From Anaerofilum sp. (GTDB lineage: Bacteria > Bacillota > Clostridia > Oscillospirales > Ruminococcaceae): 14,857 nucleotides of DNA. Below, piece by piece: positions 1 through 6,807 of this stretch; position 1 is the stretch's first letter; each line of letters opens with the position of its first letter. The translations under genes were made by a program, and so were the position numbers. The stretch lies in assembly GCA_020024115.1 (NCBI GenBank), contig JAHHUF010000038.1:1-14857 (forward strand), read 5' to 3'. The notes below the pieces were generated by a model that saw only the letters and a program-made list of their open reading frames with translations, did not search any database and was not told the origin of the DNA.

Positions 1-99
1 ATCAAATGGTTCCGCAGAATTGCAACCAGATATGATAAACTCGACAGCTCTTTCCCGTCCTTCGTTTACCTTGCTTCCATATTTATTTGGTTGATATAG
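1..99 (+). mobile_element. 3' end of an IS5-type transposase gene (partial at window edge)
   Basis: Frame 1 is open from the first base and ends at a TAG stop at 97-99. The 32 residues read IKWFRRIATRYDKLD, then SSFPSFVYLASIFIWLI. The pattern RYDKLDSSF-x-x-FVYLASIFIWL is the familiar C-terminal end of IS5-family DDE transposases. Only this tail lies in the window, so it cannot be said whether the element is complete. No terminal inverted repeat or target duplication can be assigned because only one end is visible; the element probably ends within the following few dozen bases. The gene points toward the 3' end of the ABC operon. Family identification is from recalled sequence pattern, not a search. 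Confidence 0.8.
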
Positions 100-190
100 G
101 ACAACAATCTATATTTTTCAGACAAGGCCAGTAATACTTATTACTACTAAATCTTATTTTTATCTAAATTTGTATTAAATCATCTAATGA
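100..190. other. AT-rich spacer with a 16-bp perfect palindrome
   Basis: This short spacer lies between the transposase stop and the 3' end of the ABC operon. It should contain the right end of the insertion sequence, but no repeat can be recognised with one end in view. Bases 130-145 form a perfect palindrome (AGTAATA-CT-TATTACT), which is AT-rich and a poor terminator. No convincing intrinsic terminator for the minus-strand operon is seen. Confidence 0.4.
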
Positions 191-2032
191 TCAGCCAACA
201 TCTTCAAACTGGCTATTGTACAAATCAGCATAGAAACCGCCTTTTTCCAAAAGTTCATGGTGATTGCCGGTTTCTACAATATCACCGTTTTTCATTACCA
301 AAATCACATCAGCATCCCGAATGGTGGACAAGCGGTGTGCAATAATAAAGCTGGTTCTCCCTTCCATCAAGTGGTCCATCGCTTTTTGAATCAGTACTTC
401 CGTTCTGGTATCAACGCTGGAGGTTGCCTCATCCAAAATCAAAATTTGGGGGTCAGACAGAATGGTGCGGGCAATGGTCAGCAGTTGCTTTTGTCCCTGA
501 CTGATATTGCTTGCTTCTTCATTCAGCATCATATTGTATCCATCCGGCAAAGTTTTTACAAAGTGATGTACCTGTGCTGCTTTTGCTGCTTCAATCACTT
601 CACTTTCGCTTGCAGACAGCTTACCATATCGAATATTCTCCATAATAGAGGCGTTATACAGCCAAGTATCCTGCAAAACCATACCAAACATACTTCTCAA
701 GCCATTGCGGGTAAAATCTTTAATATTATGCCCATCAATAAACACCGCACCATCGGTGACATCATAAAAACGCATCAGCAACTTTACAATAGTTGTTTTG
801 CCGGCACCTGTTGGGCCAACAATAGCGACTTTCTGACCCGGTTTGATGTCAATAGAAAAGTCATTGATGATTGTTTTTTCCGGAACATAACCAAACTTAA
901 CATTTTTGAAGGATACAGAACCCTCCAAATTTTCAGGGCTGACAGGTTGTTTTGGCTCAGGAGATTCTTCCGGTTCTTCCAAAAACTCAAACACTCGTTC
1001 CGCAGCGGCAGCCGTTTGCTGCAATACATTGGAAATGTTTGCAATTTGAGTAATTGGCTGGGTAAATTGACGAACATACTGGATAAAAGCCTGAATATCA
1101 CCCACTTCAATGGAACCTTTCAATGCAAGGAATCCACCCAAAATACAAATCCCTACATAGCCCAGATTTCCCACAAAGTTCATTAAAGGCATCATTAAAC
1201 CAGACAAAAACTGGCTTTTCCATGCGGACTCGTACAAACTTTGATTGATTTTTTCAAATTCATCAATACTGTTTTTCTCACCATTAAATGCTTTTACCAC
1301 AAGATGTGCGCCATACATTTCTTCCACATGACCATTGGCATTGCCCAAATATTTTTGCTGTTTTTGAAACAATGGCTGGCTTTGTTTTACCACCACACCC
1401 ACAATGATTGCACTCATTGGCAGCATCAGCAGTGCAAGAAGTGTTATGGGAAGGCTGATGGAAAGCATCATAATCAAAATGCCAATTACCTGTGTACAGT
1501 TGGTAACCATTTGGGAAAGACTCTGGTTGAGTGTTTGGGTGACAGTATCCACATCATTGGTGATACGGCTCAGTACATCACCCGACTGCACACAGTCGAA
1601 GTAAGACAAGGGCAAGCGGTTGATTTTCTGGCTGATTTCTTTTCGCATGGAATAGCTGACTTTTGTTGCAATTCCAGACATCAGCCAACCCTGCAATCCG
1701 CCCAAAACGCTACTTAGCAGATACAGTCCCAGCAAAAAGAGCATAATTTGCCCAATCGCCACAAAATCAATGCCACCTGTACCGGTGAGCTGAGCAATAA
1801 TTCCTTTTGCCAGTTTTGTGGTTGCATTGCCGGCAATTTTAGGGCCTATTACAAAAAAGATGGTGGACATTGCTGCCAAAAGCAAGCTGATTGCAATCGA
1901 AACACGAAAACGCCCCAAATATTTCAGCAGCTTTGCAATGGTTCCTTTAAAGTTTTTTGCTTTTTCCCCGGGCATCATTCCCTGATGTCCGCCTATGAGG
2001 CCATGCTGCTTTCTTTTTTCAGTGTGCTTCAT
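191..2032 (-). CDS. ABC exporter half-transporter, consensus-site subunit of a heterodimer
   Basis: A 613-residue fused membrane plus ATPase half-transporter of the multidrug/lipid exporter type, expected in the cytoplasmic membrane. The N-terminal half is a six-helix ABC membrane domain and the C-terminal half the nucleotide-binding domain. Walker A is GPTGAGKTT at 406-414. The signature is the variant NISQGQ at 509-514 (usual form LSGGQ). Walker B ends in D534-E535 with the catalytic Glu present, and the switch His is H566. The start chosen is the ATG at 2032, because AAAGGAGG sits seven bases upstream and the ATG overlaps the previous stop as ATGA; a longer reading from 2086 adds 18 residues and has no support. 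It is the last gene of the operon with marR and the partner half-transporter. The intact Glu and His together with a non-canonical signature fit the BmrCD/LmrCD/TM287-288 type of heterodimer. The substrate is unknown; drugs or lipids are plausible. Confidence 0.93.
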   Translation of the reverse strand: MKHTEKRKQHGLIGGHQGMMPGEKAKNFKGTIAKLLKYLGRFRVSIAISLLLAAMSTIFFVIGPKIAGNATTKLAKGIIAQLTGTGGIDFVAIGQIMLFLLGLYLLSSVLGGLQGWLMSGIATKVSYSMRKEISQKINRLPLSYFDCVQSGDVLSRITNDVDTVTQTLNQSLSQMVTNCTQVIGILIMMLSISLPITLLALLMLPMSAIIVGVVVKQSQPLFQKQQKYLGNANGHVEEMYGAHLVVKAFNGEKNSIDEFEKINQSLYESAWKSQFLSGLMMPLMNFVGNLGYVGICILGGFLALKGSIEVGDIQAFIQYVRQFTQPITQIANISNVLQQTAAAAERVFEFLEEPEESPEPKQPVSPENLEGSVSFKNVKFGYVPEKTIINDFSIDIKPGQKVAIVGPTGAGKTTIVKLLMRFYDVTDGAVFIDGHNIKDFTRNGLRSMFGMVLQDTWLYNASIMENIRYGKLSASESEVIEAAKAAQVHHFVKTLPDGYNMMLNEEASNISQGQKQLLTIARTILSDPQILILDEATSSVDTRTEVLIQKAMDHLMEGRTSFIIAHRLSTIRDADVILVMKNGDIVETGNHHELLEKGGFYADLYNSQFEDVG

Positions 2033-4275
2033 GCCAATTCCTCCTTTGAAAGCTGGCTTTCTGCAATTTCGCGGTATTCCACACAATTTTGCAGCAGTTG
2101 TTCATGCGTTCCAATGCCCACAATTTTTCCTTCGTCCAGCACGATAATTTGTTCAGCGTGCATGATGGTCGAAACGCGCTGTGCTACCACCAAAACGGTT
2201 GCATCAGAAATATCTTCTTTCAAAGCTGTGCGCAATTTTGCATCGGTTTTGAAATCCAATGCAGAAAAACTATCATCAAAAATATAAATTGGTGCATTTT
2301 TTGCAAGAGCACGCGCAATAGACAAGCGTTGACGCTGACCGCCCGATACATTGGTTCCTCCCTGTGTGATGGAAGTTTCCAAGCCCTCAGGCAATGCAGA
2401 AATAAACTCACTTGCCTGTGCGGTCTCTGCCGCTTTGTTTATCTGTTTTTCTTCTGGATTTTGCAAACCATAGCCAATATTGGAACGAATGTCACCGCTC
2501 AGCAATAACCCCTTTTGAGGCACATATCCAATATTATCACGCAGTTCATGCTGGGACAAATCACGCACATCAATGCCATCAATGGTAATTTTACCATCAG
2601 TCACATCATAAAAGCGGGGAATCAGATTGATAAGAGTGGATTTACCACTTCCGGTGGAACCAATAAATGCAGTTGTTTGACCCGGCTGTGCAGTAAAGCT
2701 GATATTTTCCAAAACATCTTCATCTGCGTTCGCATAGGCAAAGTTGACATTTTCAAACTTTACAACACCTTTTGCACGGTTATTTTCAAAATGTTTGGGG
2801 GTTGCTGGGTCTTTGATGGTACATTCACTTTCCAACAGTTCCGTAATTCGGTCTGCTGACACGGCTGCGCGGGGAATCATAACAAACATCATAGCAATCA
2901 TCAAAAAGCTGAAGATAATCTGCATTGCATACTGCATAAATGCCATCATATCGCCAACCTGCATGGACATATCTGCAATTTGATGCCCACCAAACCACAA
3001 AACCAACAAGGTTGTCATATTCATAATCAACATCATCATAGGCATCATCATAGACATAACACGGCTGATAAATAGTACATTGTTTGTGAGGTCTTTATTG
3101 GCTTTATCAAACCGCTCTTCCTCAAAATTCTGGGTTGAAAATGCACGGATAACCATCATACCCGACAGATTTTCACGGCTCACCAAGTTCAGACGGTCAA
3201 TCAATGGCTGCATCTTCTTAAAGCAAGGCATTGCAATCGCCATTATAACAGTAATTACACCCAGCATGACAATCACTGCAAGAGCAATAATCCATGCCAT
3301 ACTTGAAGATTTTTGCACTGCCATAATGGTACCACCAATGCCCGAAATAGGTGCATAGCAAACAATACGCAGCCCCATAATAATCAGCATTTGAACCTGA
3401 GTAATATCATTTGTGCTGCGTGTGATTAAGCTGGCAGTAGAAAAATGGTCAAATTCAGCATTTGTAAAGCTGCTGACCTTACGGAACACTGCACTGCGCA
3501 AATTTCTTGCTACACCCGCACCTACACGGCTGGCACACAATCCCACCAAAACAGCACACCCCATCAAACAAAAGCTGAGAATCAGCATAACGCCGCCTTT
3601 GCTTAAAATGTAGTTTGTTTGGATTGCATCTGTATCTGCACCCAGTTCAACATAAAAACTTTTAATAAAAATAGGTGCTGCCTGTTTTGTGATGGTATCC
3701 CCAATATTTGCAGCCAAATCAATGGATGGCTGAATTTTCTCTGGTGGAATCATGGGCAACATCTGACCGATTTGCTCTAAAACAGCAGCGTCCATTGTTT
3801 TGCTGTCTGCATTTCCGTATGCAGCATGGTCTGCTCCCTTTTCCTCTGCCAAAGTTTGCAAAAAGTTCATCATTGCATAGGTGCTCCGACTGACAATGCT
3901 TTCTGCTTGAGAAAATGTGTCTTTATCTTTTAAGGTATCCTTGCTCAAGTATCGAGTAGAAACGGATTCTGCATTGGGCCAATGGTTTAAAAAGTCTGTA
4001 CGCTGCTGACCTGTCAAATCATCGGCAGACAGGTATAGGTTTTGCACAAACTCTTTGTCCTCCTGAGGCATAAAATATCCCAAAACCGAAAGCATTTCGT
4101 CCGAAATGGCTTTGGGGGCAGTTTCGCTGATTCCCCCTTGTTGAATACCGGTATTAACAATACTGCTCATCATATTCGGCATATTCAAATCTAGCATTGC
4201 TTGTGTAAACAACAGCAGTACCGCAATTATAATTGTACCTGCAAAAGGCTTTAAATAATGCGCAAGTTTCTTCAA
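2029..4275 (-). CDS. ABC exporter half-transporter, degenerate-site subunit with large external loop
   Basis: A 748-residue fused ABC membrane/ATPase protein, partner of the next gene. The first membrane helix (about 9-30) is followed by an unusually long hydrophilic stretch, roughly residues 50-225, before the second helix; usual half-transporters are near 600 residues. Walker A is GSTGSGKST at 539-547 and the signature is canonical NVSGGQ at 642-647. Walker B ends in D667-D668, so the catalytic Glu is replaced by Asp, and the switch position is Q699 instead of His. These changes mark the inactive-site subunit of heterodimeric exporters. The start chosen is the TTG at 4275: AAGGAGG at 4285-4291 is nine bases away, and TTGA overlaps the marR stop. 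A TTG at 4284 abuts the binding site and is less likely. MarR-type control suggests induction by a transported compound, but the substrate is not predictable. Confidence 0.92.
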   Translation of the reverse strand: MKKLAHYLKPFAGTIIIAVLLLFTQAMLDLNMPNMMSSIVNTGIQQGGISETAPKAISDEMLSVLGYFMPQEDKEFVQNLYLSADDLTGQQRTDFLNHWPNAESVSTRYLSKDTLKDKDTFSQAESIVSRSTYAMMNFLQTLAEEKGADHAAYGNADSKTMDAAVLEQIGQMLPMIPPEKIQPSIDLAANIGDTITKQAAPIFIKSFYVELGADTDAIQTNYILSKGGVMLILSFCLMGCAVLVGLCASRVGAGVARNLRSAVFRKVSSFTNAEFDHFSTASLITRSTNDITQVQMLIIMGLRIVCYAPISGIGGTIMAVQKSSSMAWIIALAVIVMLGVITVIMAIAMPCFKKMQPLIDRLNLVSRENLSGMMVIRAFSTQNFEEERFDKANKDLTNNVLFISRVMSMMMPMMMLIMNMTTLLVLWFGGHQIADMSMQVGDMMAFMQYAMQIIFSFLMIAMMFVMIPRAAVSADRITELLESECTIKDPATPKHFENNRAKGVVKFENVNFAYANADEDVLENISFTAQPGQTTAFIGSTGSGKSTLINLIPRFYDVTDGKITIDGIDVRDLSQHELRDNIGYVPQKGLLLSGDIRSNIGYGLQNPEEKQINKAAETAQASEFISALPEGLETSITQGGTNVSGGQRQRLSIARALAKNAPIYIFDDSFSALDFKTDAKLRTALKEDISDATVLVVAQRVSTIMHAEQIIVLDEGKIVGIGTHEQLLQNCVEYREIAESQLSKEELA
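2040..2047 (-). promoter_or_regulatory. Ribosome-binding site fixing the start of the second ABC gene
   Basis: AAAGGAGG on the minus strand, seven bases before the ATG at 2032. It lies inside the coding end of the upstream half-transporter gene, and the downstream ATG overlaps the upstream stop (ATGA). This implies translational coupling and therefore balanced production of the two subunits. Confidence 0.85.
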
Positions 4276-4766
4276 AAATGACAACCTCCTTCTTGTTCAT
4301 GCCCATGTGACAGATTTGTTTCCTGTAAAATATCCCCAAGTTCGTTCAAAAGATTCACCAGTTGTGCGGATTTTTCATCGCCCAGTCGATTCAAAATCAT
4401 CATCACCTGAGTATCGAACCCTGCAAGGGTATCATTTACCAAATCTTCTCCTTTTTTAGAAAGACGAATGAAACACACTCGTCTATCCTCTTTGGAAACA
4501 ATCCGTTCCACAAGTTCTTCCTGTTCCAGGGCATTGATTTTTTGGCTAATGCTTGCCATTGTTTGATTCATGGAATGTGCAAGGTCGCTCACCCGTGCTC
4601 CCCCTTGTTCCGGATGAATGCGGCAAATTCTCCGAATAAACATCAAAATCCCAAAATAGGACTTTTTCAGCGATTGGTTGGGCAAAAAGGCGTGCCACCC
4701 TCGCCGTACTTTGTCCATCACTTCAAAAAATTCCATAGGCTTTACGGGAAAATTCTGCTGTTCCAT
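4272..4766 (-). CDS. MarR-family transcriptional regulator
   Basis: A 164-residue winged-helix regulator, first gene of the operon with the two ABC half-transporters. The helix-turn-helix spans about 57-83 (ARVSDLAHSMNQTMASISQK and following). The wing is at 91-106 with the family's D-R-R motif at 94-96, followed by the C-terminal dimerisation helix. MarR proteins bind palindromic DNA as dimers and usually release it when a small ligand binds; most repress their own operon and an adjacent exporter, which fits this arrangement. The ATG start has an AAAGGA box at suitable spacing. The last ten residues are unusual for a MarR tail, holding H154, H156, C162 and H163 (SHGHEQEGGCHF), which could bind a metal or may be incidental to the coding overlap region. 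A 47-bp TTAA dyad over the promoter is the likely operator. The ligand is unknown. Confidence 0.9.
   Translation of the reverse strand: MEQQNFPVKPMEFFEVMDKVRRGWHAFLPNQSLKKSYFGILMFIRRICRIHPEQGGARVSDLAHSMNQTMASISQKINALEQEELVERIVSKEDRRVCFIRLSKKGEDLVNDTLAGFDTQVMMILNRLGDEKSAQLVNLLNELGDILQETNLSHGHEQEGGCHF
4285..4291 (-). promoter_or_regulatory. Ribosome-binding site deciding a TTG start
   Basis: AAGGAGG on the minus strand, inside the end of marR. It leaves nine bases to the TTG at 4275 but none to the alternative TTG at 4284. This favours the inner TTG, whose TTGA overlap with the marR stop suggests coupled translation. Confidence 0.75.
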
Positions 4767-4785
4767 TGAATCATCCTTTCAAAAT

Positions 4786-4832
4786 GTTAACAAGCTAAAT
4801 TATTAACCAACTTAACTCTTTATTAGATTAAC
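4786..4832. promoter_or_regulatory. Candidate MarR operator: four-box symmetric TTAA array
   Basis: Four TTAA boxes start at 4787, 4803, 4812 and 4828, so the intervals are 16, 9 and 16 bases. The array is symmetric about base 4809, and 13 of the 23 paired positions between 4786 and 4832 are complementary. It covers the -10 box and the likely transcription start of the marR operon, the place where a repressor would block initiation. Assignment to MarR is an inference from position and symmetry. Confidence 0.6.
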
Positions 4833-4853
4833 AAAAATGCGGGTAATTGTCAA
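4825..4853 (-). promoter_or_regulatory. Promoter of the marR-ABC operon
   Basis: Minus strand: -35 TTGACA (4853-4848), 17-base spacer, -10 TAATCT (4830-4825), with a TGT just before the -10 giving an extended -10 of the TGn type. The -35 is a perfect match; the -10 is weaker. Transcription would start near 4818, about 50 bases before the marR ATG. Confidence 0.7.
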
Positions 4854-4875
4854 CAAATAAATTCACAAAAAGTTG

Positions 4876-4912
4876 TAAAAAAAGCAGAAATCCCTTTCAG
4901 CAAAGGATTTCT
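4876..4912 (-). terminator. Intrinsic terminator after the dehydrogenase gene
   Basis: Bases 4886-4893 (AGAAATCC) pair with 4905-4912 (GGATTTCT). Three further A-T pairs inside and a four-base loop CAGC complete the stem, with one bulged C. On the minus strand the stem is followed by GC and then a run of seven T (opposite the A run near 4877-4883). It lies 22 bases past the dehydrogenase stop and upstream of the marR promoter, insulating the two units. Confidence 0.75.
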
Positions 4913-4934
4913 ACTTTCTGTTTTCTTATAAAAT

Positions 4935-5906
4935 TCAACCAAACACACCATTTACAATATTTTCCGCTTTCCCATCCAAAAAACTTTTTAGGTTGCTGCA
5001 CACACAGCTTGACAGGCGGTTCAATGCCTCCGGAGTTGTCCATGCAATATGCGGTGTCAACAAAACATTGCTAGCTGTTCGCAGAGGATTATCCAAAGCT
5101 GCCGGCTCAATTGCACAAACATCAGCCCCATAAAATGCAACGGTTCCCTCTTGCAGAGCTTGCAGCAAATCAGGCTCATTAACCAATGCACCTCTTGCTG
5201 TATTGATTAAAAACATTCCTCGTTTAAATTGGTCTAAATTTTCTTTGCAGATGATTCCTTTTGTCTGTTCTGTTGCAGGGCAATGCAGCGAAATCACATC
5301 ACTTTTCCCAAACAATTCTTTTAAATCAACAAATTCAACATTGTGGCTTTTATACTCATTTCGCACTGTGCGTGTATGCACCAACACCTTCATTCCAAAG
5401 GCATTTGCAATGGCTGCAACCTTTTGTCCGATTTCTCCATACCCCACAATGCCCATTGTTTTTCCTGACAATTCCATTGGAACATTTGGTACAAGGTTTT
5501 GGGGTACATCCAACTGCCAATAACCTTCTTGCACAACTCGATTGTGCTGAATCACCTGTTGGCAGCCATTCAAAAGTAGCGCAAAGGTCAACTGTGCTAC
5601 TGCATTGGTGGAATAAGAAGGCACATTTGCCACCGCAACTCCATGCCGTCTGCACGCTTCAATATCCAAAGAGTCTGTACCTGTTGCAATCACACCAACC
5701 CAACGCAAGGCTGGGCAGGCCTACAAAACTGTTTCATCAATATAGCTTTTATTTACAATTGCCAACTCTGCATCTCCAATTCGTTGGATAATTTTATTGT
5801 ATGGAGTGCGAGGATAGACAACAATCTCCTCCACAACCGTTTCCAACGGTGACCAATCCAAGTCGTTTGGGGTTAAAGCATAGCTATCCAAAATAGCAAG
5901 TTTCAT
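4935..5906 (-). pseudogene. D-2-hydroxyacid dehydrogenase (glycerate/hydroxypyruvate type), broken by an in-frame TAG
   Basis: The reading frame spans 323 codons, the normal family length, but codon 62 is TAG (5723-5721). On either side the same frame carries family sequence: ...SYIDETVL-stop-ACPALRWVGVIATGTDSLD... The NAD-binding loop is GYGEIG with glycines 155, 157 and 160. Catalytic residues are R238 (in NTARGALVNE), E267 and H286 (in LLTPHIAWTTPEA). Intact members reduce a 2-oxoacid such as hydroxypyruvate with NAD(P)H in the cytoplasm; the ATGT and PHIAWTT patterns resemble glycerate dehydrogenases. The start is the ATG at 5906, with AAGGAGG seven bases upstream. No ribosome-binding site precedes the TTG at 5708, so a 257-residue product is unlikely. 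Everything but the one codon looks intact, so the lesion is recent, suppressed, or a sequence error. Homologues usually have Glu, Lys or Gln here, each one base from TAG. Confidence 0.85.
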
Positions 5907-5913
5907 CAAACTC

Positions 5914-5920
5914 CCTCCTT
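5914..5920 (-). promoter_or_regulatory. Ribosome-binding site fixing the dehydrogenase start
   Basis: AAGGAGG on the minus strand, seven bases from the ATG at 5906 but only four from the in-frame TTG at 5909. The ATG is therefore the better start. Confidence 0.8.
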
Positions 5921-5959
5921 ATTCTATCAAGTACATTGTAATACAAAAATAATTGACTC

Positions 5960-5988
5960 ATTGTATCATAAAAAGAGAGTTGTATCAA
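5960..5988 (-). promoter_or_regulatory. Promoter of the dehydrogenase gene
   Basis: Minus strand: -35 TTGATA (5988-5983), 17-base spacer, -10 TACAAT (5965-5960), with a TGA immediately before the -10 (extended -10). This is a strong sigma-A type promoter. It gives a leader of roughly 45 bases before the ATG at 5906. Confidence 0.8.
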
Positions 5989-6040
5989 CGAATTTTTCAA
6001 ACACTCTATTTATAAGATGGATTTTTTTGGAGAAAGATGG

Positions 6041-6046
6041 TATACT
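6041..6046 (+). promoter_or_regulatory. Extended -10 promoter for the 6262 gene
   Basis: TGG-TATACT with the hexamer at 6041-6046. No good -35 is present: the hexamer 17 bases upstream reads TGGATT. It is the best plus-strand promoter in this gap and would give a leader of about 210 nt to the ATG at 6262. Confidence 0.45.
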
Positions 6047-6261
6047 TCTGTTAAGGCGTTTTTGAAAACTTAGAAATTGATGAATTTTTCGCAGGAAACA
6101 AGTAGATGCAAGACAAAAAACACAGGAACCCTTGCTGGATTCCGAGTATTTTTAACGCAGCAGATACTGTTTATTGTAGAAAAAGACGAAAATTTCGACT
6201 TTTCAGATAGCCCCTAGGAAACAATTCAAATTTCCAAACTCTAAACAGATGGAGGCAAATC
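6047..6261 (+). other. Long untranslated leader before the 6262 gene, with a hairpin and a shared motif
   Basis: The 355-base gap between the dehydrogenase start and the next gene holds the two promoters above and then about 210 bases without an ORF that I can support. It contains GATGCAAGACA (6105-6115); a hairpin of 6125-6131 with 6137-6143 (GGAACCC/GGATTCC, one C-A mismatch, loop TTGCT) followed by a run of five T; and an inverted repeat CGAAAATTTCG near 6187-6197. The first three elements recur in the same order in the leader of the gene at 7992. Confidence 0.4.
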
Positions 6262-6765
6262 ATGCGCTTGCCTAAAATTTTTATCGAAAAAATTGTGATT
6301 GGTTTGGTTCTGGTTCTTCTTGCTGCCGGAATCAGCCTTTTTATAAAAGATGCTTTGGACACCAAAAAGCCAACCTCTGCATTGCCTATTTTAACTGTAA
6401 AATGCAACGGTGCTCCCATTGCAGCTGATTCAACCTATATGGCAGAATATCAATGGAATTTCTGGACAAGTGTAGAACGCATGGTAAACAATTACAACCC
6501 CAGTGACGCAAAAGAACAAATTGTTTCCACCAATGTTCTGCCCAACATTCCCATTGAAATTGAATATAGCCGTGATGCGATTTCCACAACCGTGAGCCGT
6601 GCAATCAATACCGACAGTTTTGATTTTTTGGCGGTAGAACCGGACAAAAAAGGAACCATCTACACTCCTCCTCAACCGGGCACTTATATTTATCGTGTTG
6701 AGGCAAGTTTTGACCGTGGTTCGGTTGTATATTATTTCGCAATCAGTGTAACGGAAATGTACTAA
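6262..6765 (+). CDS. Membrane-anchored protein of unknown function
   Basis: A 167-residue protein that I do not recognise. GGAGG (6251-6255) sits six bases before the ATG, so the start is well supported. Residues 10-28 are one strongly hydrophobic helix preceded by Lys/Arg. No cysteine follows it in a lipobox, so it looks like an N-terminal membrane anchor with the remainder outside the cell rather than a lipoprotein. The external part has no visible catalytic motif. Its end, about 138-163 (PGTYIYRVEASFDRGSVVYY and following), has the alternating pattern of a beta-sandwich strand pair, of the G-T-Y-x-Y-x-V type seen in Ig-like extracellular domains. It is monocistronic: its own promoter region upstream, a terminator overlapping its stop, and a convergent phosphatase gene beyond. 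Function is unknown; a cell-surface or envelope role is an inference from topology only. Confidence 0.8.
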   Translation: MRLPKIFIEKIVIGLVLVLLAAGISLFIKDALDTKKPTSALPILTVKCNGAPIAADSTYMAEYQWNFWTSVERMVNNYNPSDAKEQIVSTNVLPNIPIEIEYSRDAISTTVSRAINTDSFDFLAVEPDKKGTIYTPPQPGTYIYRVEASFDRGSVVYYFAISVTEMY

Positions 6766-6807
6766 AAGCAAAGGCAGCACCCACACAGGGTACTGCCTTT
6801 GCTTTTT
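6764..6807. terminator. Bidirectional terminator between convergent genes
   Basis: A perfect 14-bp stem pairs 6764-6777 (AAAAGCAAAGGCAG) with 6793-6806 and has a 15-base loop. Runs of T lie on both strands. It overlaps the stop codons of both the 6262 gene and the PAP2 gene and can end transcription from either side. Confidence 0.85.

Noticed and set aside
257..2287. Long plus-strand frames (up to 309 codons) opposite the ABC genes.
   Set aside because: They lie antisense to well-supported ABC transporter sequence, lack domain motifs, and have His/Asn/Cys-rich shadow composition.
4154..4339. A small 61-codon minus-strand frame between marR and the first ABC gene.
   Set aside because: It overlaps both genes in another frame and has no start signal or family resemblance.
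5721..5723. Genome-wide TAG recoding as the cause of the amber codon.
   Set aside because: The chromosomal genes seen end in TGA or TAA, which would allow it, but the transposase at 97-99 ends in TAG at the normal family end. With one event only, a simple nonsense mutation is the better reading.
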